DNA of 64,000 bases. It comes from Echinococcus granulosus (Eukaryota > Platyhelminthes > Cestoda > Cyclophyllidea > Taeniidae). Both the position numbers and the translations under genes were made by a program. The stretch is from contig NW_020170477.1 of assembly GCF_000524195.1 (NCBI RefSeq), positions 73,487 through 137,486 of the forward strand, given 5' to 3'. Within the stretch, counting starts at the first letter, position 1; each line of letters begins with the position of its first letter. The notes under the pieces are model-generated. The model saw nothing but the letters and a program-made list of their open reading frames with translations. It did no database searches and was not told the DNA's origin. Shown piece after piece: positions 11,383 to 23,000 of the stretch.

Positions 11383-12715
11383 TTAGTATGGCAGAAAATG
11401 CATTGTCGGCGTACAGAACTGCTGAGTCTACTGCCGTAGCCGGAGGCTATCAGCGAACGGAAATATGATCTCCGACGGCTCATTCACCCGCACATTGAAA
11501 CGCAGTTAAGCGAATTATCAAAACGTTAAAGTAAAGCTTAGAATGCTATGATAACTTGAAGTTATGTTTTTTTAATAAAAAATTAAAGTGGAATGCTTAA
11601 GTGGTATCTTGGTCAAACTTTAATAATGAGAAGGGAGTGAGGTCACGAGGTTGAATTATAAAGGAATTAATTTAAAAATATCATTTTTTTCACACTTCCT
11701 TGCGTCAGTTAGAGTGTGGCATTCTTAAATCCCCCTTTTGTCCCATGCAAATAGGTTCCATTAAACATACGGGCAAGTTTGTAACGGAGACACCTACGGT
11801 ACCCGTATAAAAAGGTTATTTAAGCGAGCATGCAATACCTCCTCCACCTTTACTCTACTTGCTTAGAGGCCAGATGTTTCAGGGGTGTAGATGCAAAATA
11901 CCATTTCTGTTAAGCCATTCCAGACCTCGCCTTTTTAAAGGTGACTGCTTTTGCTCCAGCCTTGTTACGACATATGATGGGGATACGAGATGGCCTCATT
12001 GTGCAGCGCTGTCCAGTCGCCAGGACTATAAGAATAGCAGTTTCCTCCCCTCTTCACTGCTGTCCGCTTCCCCATTAGGACGCAACTGCGGATCCAGAAC
12101 CAGTTCAATTGCCAGGTTGCACCATTGGCGTTGAAAACGAATACCATCATTGTTGAACGCAAATTCGATGACTGGAGCGACTGGTTCGTAGGATGCTCAA
12201 GGTGGGAAACTGACCAAGAGGAGGAAGAAGCTCAAAGGAGGAGAGAGAGGCTGTCATGCATTAATAGAGTGTTAAACCTCATGGTTGCATTTCCACTAGG
12301 TGTCATGGGCTTCCTCACTACTTCAGAACGGACTGAGGTGGATGAGAAGAGCTAAATCAAACAAAAAACTACAGAACTTCCAGCTACTAAGGTAGATTTG
12401 CTCCTGCTTCAGATGCTAGATGAAGTTTAAGCCTCTAATAGGCCAATAAATTAGGTAATGTAAGGGTGTTGGCACAGTCTACATTACTTCCTCCAATTAG
12501 TGCCTCTCCCCCCATTAAAGTGAGGGCACTTGGGAGGAAGGTAGAACTGTCTGTCTAGACACAATGTACTCAAGTTACGAGGTCGTAGACTTATCACCTC
12601 CGATCCCCCTTTCGCCCCACCCCATCACTCCACTCCTTTGTCGGCGTCATCACTACCTGAGTCAGAAATGGGTTAACGAAAAACATTCACATGCATTCTA
12701 GAGCTTTCAGTGCCA
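11383..12715. other. Gene-free interval, partly repetitive
   Basis: No supported exon. A stretch around 12160-12200 resembles one at 12835-12870 on the far side of the assembly gap, suggesting a dispersed repeat or duplicated segment. Confidence 0.5.
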
Positions 12716-12815
12716 NNNNNNNNNNNNNNNNNNNNNNNNNNNNNNNNNNNNNNNNNNNNNNNNNNNNNNNNNNNNNNNNNNNNNNNNNNNNNNNNNNNNN
12801 NNNNNNNNNNNNNNN
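12716..12815. other. Assembly gap (100 N)
   Basis: Exactly 100 N, the conventional size for a scaffold gap of unknown length. Confidence 0.98.
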
Positions 12816-12959
12816 CCATCTCAGTTGCATGGACATTCGATGACTGGCACGGTTGGCTCGTGGGTGCTTTTCTTACAGCGGAAATTGCACTGTAATGGCT
12901 GACACGGGAGAATGACCAAGGTGGGCACCGAGGACGACACGGAAAAGAGAAGAGGGGCT

Positions 12960-13150
12960 ACGTAATATGTTAACTATTCGTTTAACGCCCGATTTTGGTA
13001 ACAGGCCAATTAGGTGTCTCGTCAATGCACCTTCGCCGGGTGGGCTAGCCTCCGGGCCATGTCAGTAACCGCAAGCCCTGCTGTAGATTTCCAATACATA
13101 TTCTCTTCGAGTATTATGTCTTCTTTTGCCTTCAAGGAAGCCTTGGTGGC
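12960..13150 (-). repeat. TG...CA-bounded interspersed element, minus-strand copy
   Basis: Reverse complement of the family. It includes GCCGGGTGGGCTAGCCTCCG, GGGCCATGTCAGTAACC and CTTTTGCCTTCAAGGAAG. Ends are approximate because both termini are degenerate. Confidence 0.6.
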
Positions 13151-14714
13151 AGTGAAAAGCAAAACCTATCTTAAAGGAAGACGATTCTGCTTTCTACTGC
13201 TGGGTGATTTGCCTCATCATGGCGGAAGAAGTGGATATACTGCAGACGGAAGTTTTTGTGGCCAACCCCTACAGAAGTCTCCAGAATTTTTACTTCAGCC
13301 TCCCGTAATGGCAATTCGTCAGTGCCTACAACCAGCAACACCTTAGGTTTGATGACCTTGTTGAGTAATGCGGGTACGTCGACACAAAGGTGCAGCTCAG
13401 TCGCCGTCTAGATGAGATTGCCAGAGGCTGAGTCTGAGACAGCCTGGGCGCCAGTGCGGAACACTCGGTCGGCCTAGTCACGTATACCTATGATAGCGAC
13501 TTGACCCTGAGACTAGAGCGATTGATGGAGTACTTAAAATATAGACTTGGCCAATCAGGAGGAGCGTGTAAGGACGAGGTTCCCAGGATGGTCAGGGACC
13601 ATGTGGGATAATGTGTTCTTAAGAATTGAACTTAGGCTGCAAGTGTGCCCAGTACAGTCAATGACTAACAATGGTTTGGCATTCTGAGGTATTTGAAGAT
13701 AAGTTTCGATTGATCATTTTAATAAACCCTATTCGACTGTCTAGTTTAAGTAACTAAATGATAAATGGAACAACCGATACTCTTTGCATCTCGTTGCTAC
13801 GAAATGTACAACTTCGGTGGCAAGAAAACGAGCGTGCAGACCAATCAGCGGTAGGAGGCATCAGAGCCATCAATGGAAGATGCATCAAGGCTCGCGACCA
13901 CCGCAGTTGACACATCAACAACATGCGGCCTCGCCCTCAACTACTACTATATCCACGACATCTAAAAGTCTAGCGGACAAACAGCATCACAAAGCCTATT
14001 TATCTCTGGAGTAGGCAGCGAAAAACAAACCAACCCATGGGCTCACGGATTGTGCATAGGAGAGGTGGAAATTTCCGTAACAACGCCTGACAGACAACAG
14101 GACCAAGTAAACAAGCCTCGCCGAGGGTGGTTCACGGCGTAATAACTACTGCCGTCTTGTCACCCATATTCATTGACAGCTCCATGGAGTGGATGTCCCA
14201 CGTTGCAAAAGCTACAGATTGCTGACAAAGCAGAGCAAGGCAATCGCTCCACACTTCTAATCCCAAATAATGGTTGGTTGAATTGGAAGCTAACATCTCA
14301 ATGGACTTAAAGTGACAGCTAGAAAAAGTAGATCTACTCGAATAAAACACTTCAGGGTGCGGACGGATTTGCCTATGTCGACTCAAAACCAAACAGCACA
14401 TCTGCCGCGTCGCTAACGATCTTTACACAGTGAAACCTTACTGAATTATTGAATAAATTTAAAATCACTTTACTCTCAAAGTTGAATAAACCAATAGCCA
14501 CAACTGCTAGGTCCAACGGTCCAAATACTACCATTGAAACTACTGAAGTGCGCATACGAGCCTTGAAAGTCGCTAGTAAGTAATAATAGATCCGTATTTA
14601 ACGATTCACAAACTGTCTACGGAACACAACTATATCATGGAAAGTGAGCAAAACCATTGATACTGATTACATACATAAAAATTCACAGAAGCAACAAGTG
14701 AGTTTTTACATAAA
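13151..14714. other. Gene-free interval
   Basis: No conserved coding motif or credible splice chain seen on either strand. It lies downstream of the 3' end of the Acl4-like gene. Confidence 0.45.
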
Positions 14715-17017
14715 TCACAGGGTGTCCATCACTTCTTCTTCTTCTTCTTCTTCGTCCTCGCCTGAGGACGAAATTTCAGGATCGCCGTCACCTTCTCCCT
14801 CCCTACCCGAATCTAAAGTCCCGGTAATTATTTTATTCCTAAAAAAACTGATTCCCACCATTTTGAGGAAGAGTGGCCAAGAGTTCCTCCATTTCTCCTA
14901 CCGTTTCGACATCACCATTATTTGCACACAGCTACAAATTATGAAAGACAAAAATAACGTTCATAATGATCTTTTACATACCTCTCTAGTAACCTCGGCG
15001 TAGTACCTCAAATGATCAGGATCTGAGTTTATCCAAAGCTTTTTCCCAACAACAGTGAGAAGATAGAGTACCTAATATTAATTAAAAGGAGAGAAAAAAG
15101 CAAATACCTCCGCATGTTCGTCATCCTCTTCAAGCATCACTTCGAGAATCTCTGCAGCACGCTGACAAAAAACACTACTCATTAACGATCAATATAGGGC
15201 TTTTTACAAAATATGAGACCAGTCACCTCGAACATGTCCAACTCTATCATCATTTTGACCATTTGAATATGCGCTTCATAAGGCATTCCCGAAATCTTGA
15301 AGACATGAAAGTCAGGCTGAAAAACTTAGGTTACCTCTTCCAAATCCAATTCCTCTACTTCTTCATCATGACCAGCAACATCTCCATTACCATTTTCACG
15401 AGACCGGAGAAGTGAGACGACCTGTTCGACTTGAGGCCAATAAAGCGAAAAGCACTTTTCCAGAGCTCGCCTAGCCTCCTAAGGAGGCATAAGAAAGCAA
15501 CAAAAGACTCTGTTGAATAGGAGCTAAGTAGTTTGGCTTAAGAACAAAATCAGTAGAAGTACTGAAAAATTTTAAGCATCGTAGGGAAGCCTACATCATT
15601 CTGCGCTTTTATGGTCAGCATATTCGCAGCGGAGAACCAGGCTTGCGGATTTGATTCGTCTGCTTCCGTTGCTTTTTGGACCGCCTCTCGACAGCTCGAC
15701 TCAGCTTCGGGTTCATCACTTTAAAAGAAAACAAAGTAGATCGAGTCATAAATCAACCCACCACAGATCCGTAGTGTAAAGTTCAGAGATGGCACAGTAG
15801 GCGTTCGACAAGGCACGTTTCAGCTTATTTTTCGTTGAACTATCAACATCATCTGTCATCTAAAAGATAGACGAGGTACTTTAACAATGGAAAATGTGTG
15901 ATTCCGAAGCCAAATAAGTATCTCCATGTAATTTCATATTTGTAGTGAAGCAGGCTTTTTAAATTCTCCGAGGGCGAATGGAACGCGTCAGCGTCACGAG
16001 TGAACACATCACATTCCAGTTCCTGAGCCGCATTATAGGCTCACACTGGAGGAGGTGGAAGCAAGGAGATGAATTCCAAGGTTTCACAAAACTATTTAGC
16101 GACTCGGTATGTAACCACTTTAAATTTTACTCTACACCGTAGCCAGAAGCGGAATAAAGACTTATGGCATAGACCGCTAGTAAGGTGAAAAATGCTTGCC
16201 GAAACAATATTCTCGCGAGAAGGGGCTGCAATAGGAGATGAATCAACTTAGGAACCCTGAGAAGCCTCCAGTCCTAACTCTTTGATGAGAATTTCCCAAT
16301 GTGGAATGAAACAGATGAATCCCACCAAGCTAAAGGTGAATTCATATCAATTTCGTGTCTACATAGTAGGAGCCGTTGAGGTGCAGCAATTTAATGAGCA
16401 GAACGACGCCGAAAAACGGCTGTGGTTTAAACATTGACAAAGTTGTAACTTAATCGACCAACCTTGGGTCTTCACATCAGTCATACGTGGACGAACTACC
16501 TTTTCACAATGACATTGATGATTCATACTCGCGTCAAGAGATCTTTTTATAATTTCAATTCCCCTTCGATACAAATCCACAGCCTCCGAACCTCCTGAAA
16601 TTTGGGCCAAGTACATGTATTTCTCATAGCCCTCATCTGGAGATAACTGAACGGCTTTTTGGAAATTCTAAAGGCCTTAAAATTGGCAATACTCTACCTC
16701 TTTTGCCTCTTTCAATTTCCCCTCATCAAGCAAAAGAAAAGCAGAAGATTGGAGAGCCTCAATGATAAGTCTTCGATTCTCCTCTGAGGGCTGTAGGTGA
16801 TCGAGTTGGGAAAGTGCAGACTTGTACAAGCGCAGTGCCCGTTTAAAATGAAAAGAGCTAACATTTTTCGCCGCCTAAATATGCCAACCTGGATAAAAAA
16901 GCAATATCCACGTACTTGAGTCAGCAGATCTCTGGGGGTTTGGTATTGACTGGCAGAACCTGTGGATGAATTGATAGCCGGGGATCCGTTGGGTCTATGA
17001 GTATTCGGTCTGGCCAT
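14715..17017 (-). CDS. TPR protein resembling Rpl4 assembly chaperone Acl4
   Basis: Acl4-type proteins hold newly made ribosomal protein uL4 (Rpl4) for nuclear delivery. I assemble eleven exons: 17017-16916, 16874-16698, 16667-16500, then about 15859-15772, 15718-15597, 15479-15333 and five short ones down to the TGA at 14717-14715. The total is about 405 residues. The sequence contains TPR-like helices (KRALRLYKSALSQL), then SPDEGYEKYMYLAQ followed by EAVDLYRRGIEII, which recalls the Acl4 EKYLYL motif. Further on are EADESNPQAWFSAANML, EARRALEKCF and a strongly acidic C-terminus with seven consecutive Glu residues encoded by a GAA repeat (about 14731-14755). Introns are mostly 30-50 nt; intron 2 is exactly 30 nt. 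Function is inferred from repeat architecture and the acidic tail; another TPR chaperone is possible. Confidence 0.7.
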
Positions 17018-17592
17018 ACTAAGCTTAAAAAGCATTCGTTCACTTCAGTACAAAAAAGAAGCAAAAAAACCCAGAATATTTAGAAAGTATGTCTAGAAAC
17101 AACTCGAATAAAACGATGCTAGTGCATAAAAGGATAAAAAATGTTTCGTGTAGAGCAATGGGATGCTACTACGCTAGTTAAAGACATCAGAAACCATCAG
17201 GAAACTCCGGGATCCCGAACCACTGATCTACGAGCGTGGTACACGTAAATAAAGTACTCGGCTGGAGGTCAAGCAAACAACCATGCTTAAATGAATTTTG
17301 ACTAAAATACCAAAAATTGCGAAAAAAAGATAGTGCGGGCTTAAGGCGTTATTTTCGTAATTTTTCCTTATAGGTGAGATGATGTAGAAAAGGTCTACGG
17401 AAGCTTGAAGTTGTTATTTGTGCCATGAATCATCAATTTAATAAGATATTTTGGTAGGTTGCTGCAAAAAATTTGTTGCTACTCTTATTCTTAGATTTGG
17501 GCCCTTAAAATAAAGGGATTGTTTTGAGGTTGATTTGGTTTCTGAAGGGATAGATACATAGGTAGACTAGTCCCACAGAGAACAGGTTCTAA
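17018..17592. other. Upstream region of the Acl4-like gene
   Basis: No exon recognised; AT-rich. It may hold the promoter. Confidence 0.4.
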
Positions 17593-17781
17593 TGTAGCGT
17601 CCCGAAACTCCCCTAATGACAAAAGAAGACACAATACTCGGGTAGGATATGCATATTCGGCACAAAGAAGATATTTGGGCTAGTGGCATGGCCCGAAGGC
17701 CAGCCCACCCGGCTTGGTATAAAGGCCACTACAAAAGTGGCTCCTCACCAAAACCATGAGATAAACAACCATCGCATTACA
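17593..17781 (+). repeat. TG...CA-bounded interspersed element, near-intact copy
   Basis: 189 bp from TGTAGCGTCCCGAAACTCC to CGCATTACA. Flanks CTAA and CTAG suggest a 4-bp target duplication with one change. One of the best-preserved copies in the window. Confidence 0.82.
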
Positions 17782-18537
17782 CTAGGGCTCCCCTCGGGTT
17801 AAGAAAAATAGTGTTTCATTGAACTCAGGGATTGTCATTAGGGAAGCATTGGTGCGTACACATATATGGTGGAAAATTCTCACTTCTCCGGGTTTTCCAT
17901 AAAATCCTAACTTATGGTAGTATGACGGGATGTGTATTACCACCACGCAGGAGGGCAGCTGGCGTGCCCGGAAAGACTGTTTCGCCATGTAAGAGTACCA
18001 TCTGCAGCACCTTAAATACCAACTTAGTTGAGCGCCGGGTCAGGCAAACTATCTAAGTGTGACCTAATGTGGAGTATGGGTGCTTGAATATTGCAGTATG
18101 GAACACATGTAGTAGCTTAGTGTTCATTTGTGTGCGTGCTAACATGCGTGAGTGATTGGATGTATGGGATGCATAGGATTAGATGTGAGATGTAATTTCG
18201 ATTGGTGACTTTGCCTTCGACCTATGTAAGCGAGTCACATGTATCGGTTTTTACGGCTCTAATGAAGGTTCGGGACGCTAAGCCTAAATGCAGTGATTGC
18301 ACTCACTTAAATCCGGCATCCATAATTTTCACTGTTCAAATTATAGGAGTAAAGAGCTGTACTGCTTTTTAAGGAATCCGCGATTTTCAACAGCATCAGC
18401 GGACCGTTTGTATTTTGATCTGGTAAAAAGAGCCAAAACCGACATTTCTATAGAACGACCAATCGAGTTGCATCTAAAATATCATATTAAATTAAGAAAC
18501 ATGTTACATGATTATTACAAGGCAGAACACATATTAA
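17782..18537. other. Gene-free interval
   Basis: Nothing recognised on either strand. Confidence 0.45.
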
Positions 18538-18650
18538 TGCAGCACACCGAGACTTCCCTAAAGACAAGAGAAGACATAGTACTAGGGCAAAATGCACATT
18601 GTCGATTTACAGAATGACTAGAGGCCTACTGCCGTAGCCCCGGGGGGAAT
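18538..18650 (+). repeat. 5' part of the TG...CA element
   Basis: Starts TGCAGCACACCGAGACTTCC like copy 1 and fades after about 110 bp (GAGGCCTACTGCCGTAGCCC). It is a 3'-truncated or diverged copy. Confidence 0.65.
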
Positions 18651-19249
18651 GAGGCCCAGCAAAAGTGCAAAACCAAGCCTTGATAAAATACTGCTAGCAT
18701 GATCTCAAAGCCACGCGGCTGTATATGGGTGTAGGACGAGGCCCGTAGATCTCCTCCGCCTCGCCTCCGTACTCTTCGAACACCCAAACTGATTTGGGTT
18801 TGTCGTATTTGTTGCGTAAAGCAAATGAGGGGGGGGGTGGCACAAGTGTGGGAAGGTTTAAAAATGAAACTGTTCTCCTGGTTGTCAGATGTTGACTGCT
18901 CCTCAGTCACGAGGTTTGATTCTGCCCTCCGCCTCCTCAATGAATTGGTACATTTTGGAAAACATTAGTATTACAGAGGTACAACCTAAGGACTCCAGTA
19001 CCCATATAGCACAGCACATTGCAAATCACAATGCCAAGTGCTATTACGACTATACTAAAGTCTCGATATTTTAAAATCTCTCGTCGGATGCTCTAAAGTA
19101 ACAGTATTTAAGGTAAGCCAAGTATTACATTATTATTAAAGTTGTTCCAACCTTACTTTTTGTAACATAATACATTAGAAAATGGCAAATTCCACAGTAA
19201 TTACTGAACAATGCCATAGGTTTCTTTAAATAAGTATTTTGCAGTGTAA

Positions 19250-19612
19250 TGTAGCACACTTAGACTTCCCTGAAGACGAGAGAAGACATAACACTCCGAC
19301 AGAATATACACATTCCGTATACAAAAAGTACTAGTGTAATACGATGGTTGCTTATCCCTCGGAGCCACTTTTGAATTTGCCTTTGTACCCCACTGGGTGG
19401 GCTGCCCTTCGGGCCATGCCAATAGCCCAAATACCTTCTCTGTGCCAAGTATACATATTCTGTCCTAGCGTTATGTTTCCTTTCGCCTTCAGGAAAGTCT
19501 CCGGACGCCACAATTGGGGCTACTGGCGTGGCCCAAATGCCAGCCCGTCTGGCGTAGTAAAATGGCCAAGTCAAAGGTTATTCTTCACCAAAACCGAGGA
19601 TTAGATGGCGTT
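19250..19612 (+). repeat. TG...CA element interrupted by an inverted copy of itself
   Basis: The 5' half of a plus-strand copy (19250-19334) is followed by a complete minus-strand copy (19335-19512, TGTAATACG...GACGCCACA). The 3' half of a plus-strand copy then resumes at GGGCTACTGGCGTGGCCC. The order is most simply explained by insertion of one element into another. Confidence 0.75.
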
Positions 19613-20053
19613 GTTCTTTCAAAACATGCTAAAAAACTGGGCTCTATGACAAATTACGAAAACAAATGTGCATAAGCAGGATGTTTCTGATCTGTGTGAT
19701 GTCGGCCCATTAAAATCACTGCAGTATTGCGTAATAAAATCATACACAAAAAAATTTGGCCGTAAGGCTTGTTTGACGTCTGGTATGCGGTTTCTACGTG
19801 TGTAGTATGGGCGGCATGATAAATATTCAAGAAATCTTATAGTGGATAGTGCTTTCAGAAGCAGGAGATTCTCAATCAATTACTTTCGTTTAGCCTTTTA
19901 AATTATGGGGCGCAAGGTTTTATCGGTGGCACCATTTAATATTGTCTGTGCTACATTTTATTCATAATCCATTGCTGAAGGAAATTAAGTCTCAAGAGCG
20001 CGTTCTGTGAAATATTGGTTTAGGGCTTATGGTTTCCGTTCTGATTTGCTTAA
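19613..20053. other. Upstream region of ANAPC1
   Basis: No coding structure recognised; probably contains the ANAPC1 promoter. Confidence 0.4.
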
Positions 20054-23000
20054 ATGTCGTTGGATATGATTTCAGCCAATTTTGCAGTCGACAAGGGTCT
20101 CCCAGGGGTCTCATCCCATTTTTATGATGCAGCCTCAAGTAATTTTCACAACGGACATAAGCTAGAGCAAAAGGTACGGAATTTTGTTTATTAATTTATA
20201 AGGTTTGGTGGGAAACTCGGTCAGTCTGTGGGCGGAACGAGGAGCTTTATGTCAATAATTTGGAAGTAATATGGAGTAAAATATCTGATGAGTCAACTCG
20301 CTTTCCTCTACTGGCTCTAATGATGGAAACGCCTATCATAGACGCCCATTGGACATCATTTCATCTGTCGTCAAATCAGTTGGATGAATTTGAGGTGACG
20401 ATATTACGACTATTAGTTAATTTACAGCTGCCAGAAATTCGTTTACCATATATTTGTGTTGTTGCTAGGTTTCCTCTGACTTTTCCAAAACCGGTCGAAT
20501 TCAGTCGGGAATATCAATATTCGAATCCCAACGTTGTACATTTGTTGAGCACACAGGGGCTTCATATGTTTCTAGATTGCCTTTTAATGTTGAGGCTGCA
20601 TGGCCATTAAAGTGTGGCGTTCTTCTGGAAAGGCGTATATTGTGTTCTGAACGATATCCTGCGTGCCGGCCAAACCTATTATTAGGTGCCGCTTCTTACA
20701 ACTTGCTCAATAGTCCTTTTCAAGCAAGTGGTGCTTCTGTGGAGTCTCCTTCATTATTCACTATTTTTTTGATGTCCCATCCTCTTGATGAAATGACCCC
20801 CGTCTTACTGAAGATACCAGGTGTGATATATTTTGACATCGGTGTTATTGGTTTCATAGGTGCTAACGGTTCTTCGGCACGTATGTGCTTTGCCAATGAT
20901 GAAAATCAAAAAATTGTGGGTACAGTCGACAACCTCGATCTGGTTGTTATTGTTAATAAAAAGTCAGGTTTGCATTCCATTTGGCGCCTTGAAAAGGCTC
21001 AAGTCGAGGTATGGTTTTGTTTACCGACCCTTGTAAGTGCTTTCTTTTCGTAGGATTACGCTCACCTGTATTTGATTGACGATGATGGCAGAATTACCGT
21101 GGCACCGGAAGCTTTAGCTCTTACCGAGGAACGTCCTCTAGCAGCCCCTTTCTATTTGGATGCAACTGCTCCTTCAACTCCGGTTGACTTGAAGCCATCC
21201 GTAACTCCTTGCGCGTTTCATCAGACAACGCCTCTCCGACATCGATTTCAACACCTCTCTATCGGCTCTTCTCCGTTTCTCAGTCCATTTAGGGCTTCAT
21301 TGCAAAAACTTAAAGAGATGGCAAAGGCACCCCTTTCTCAACCACAGGCTTCCATTTTTACCGACACAACCAGCGACGATAGCACCGAGAGTGTTGCAGT
21401 AGGTGCTTGAAATTTTGACACCCTTTCGTCGTTCAAAATTGTTTCCCATTGGGTTCGTTGATGATGAATCTCTCTTTTCAAAGGACCCGGGCGTGTCGTC
21501 CTCCCAGCCGATTGACCTAGATGAGCACATTCGACGTCTCTCAGCGGTCAGTTTTTTTTCATCGAAAAGAATCGTCGATGATACCCATCATCTGATTGCT
21601 CAAAGTAGCTTACAAAACTCCACTTTTGGGTCAGAGTCTCTGCAGTCTATCCGAAAAATCCGACGCGATTCGAAAAGCAGCGAGTTGTTTAACAAGTCAC
21701 GAAGCAGACAGTACGTGAAGCTGTCGTTGCTTTCATGAAATCAGTTCTTCCGGATGTGCTTTTGTATTTAATACTGGGGAAGCCTTATAGATCTTATTAT
21801 GCATTAGCATTGCTTCATCGCGCACTGCTGGTTTAATGTTGGCGAATACCACCGTGCAAACTTAATGGTCGTTATTCCCGCATATGCCGTATATTTTTAG
21901 TTTCCATGCATTTTTAGTATTGTAGCGAGAGGTTTCGGTTCATTTTTAAAAAAAAATCCCACGTTCCTCCAGGGTGAGGGGCCAAATTTAAATTAAAACC
22001 GAGAATGATATTTTTAACATGGAGATATAAATGGGGTCTAATATGTCATTTTTACATTATAGAAGTATTTTTGGATATTAATTTAAATTTTTCAAGAGAT
22101 GCATTATAGGTTCTGCTATGCAATAACTCGCTGAATTCGCTTGTTGTTGTTTACTCAATCAGCAATTCTGTGACGCTGGGTTACTCCTCGATTCCCGGCG
22201 TTTTTGCGACCTCCTCACATCCTCATCTTGAATTTTCTAATGGAGGCGAGTTGGAGTGTGGTTCCGTTGGTGTTGACGAGCCGCTACTTCCCAAGGTTTG
22301 CCTTACTCTGATTTGGACAGAAAAACCCGAGAGACAAGCTGCCTTGCGTCTGGGTACGACTGCAACTCTTTCTAGCAATCTTGGGACTTCGAGTTGCGTG
22401 CTTCCGTTTTCTTTAAAGACCCTCCAATAAAACAGACTTCAGTCTTTTCGAAATATTCCACTTTTTAGATGAAAAATCCAGTCCACCTATGCATCCGCGT
22501 GTGGCAGCCTTGTCTCATCGATCCATTACCCGTCCTTCATTAACTCAAGGGCAAACCCAGAATAAACAAAACGCGAGGGTCGACCAAAGTAACCAAACAG
22601 CGCCTAAGATGGGGCCTCAAAGACCGCTAGTCTTCCTTGTTAGGGACCTGATTGATAGACTCTATATCTGTCTTCTCAGTGGAAGTAAAAAACTGACATG
22701 TCTAAGCCTCCGTGATGTTGAGCCTTTGAAAGAAAATGGGCAACTATCAGATTTGTGCGTATCACATCTCCCCGCTGTTGATGCAGTTTATGTCCCAGAA
22801 TCAAGATTGACTGCGTGCTTGGAGCCAAATGGGTCTATTATTCTCTACGCAGGTATTACAAAGGTACGTTTTACCTTATCCCTACGGAGTCATTTTGGGA
22901 CATTGAGAACAGCTGCTTCTTTCGCCTTCTAAACTAAGTACATGTCTTGGTCCTCAAACTTCACCGTGATTTCATTTCCTTGGACACTTTGAATGCTTAA

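Noticed and set aside
14644..15003. Plus-strand open frame with a run of nine serines
   Set aside because: Antisense of the GAA-encoded glutamate run and C-terminal exons of the Acl4-like gene.
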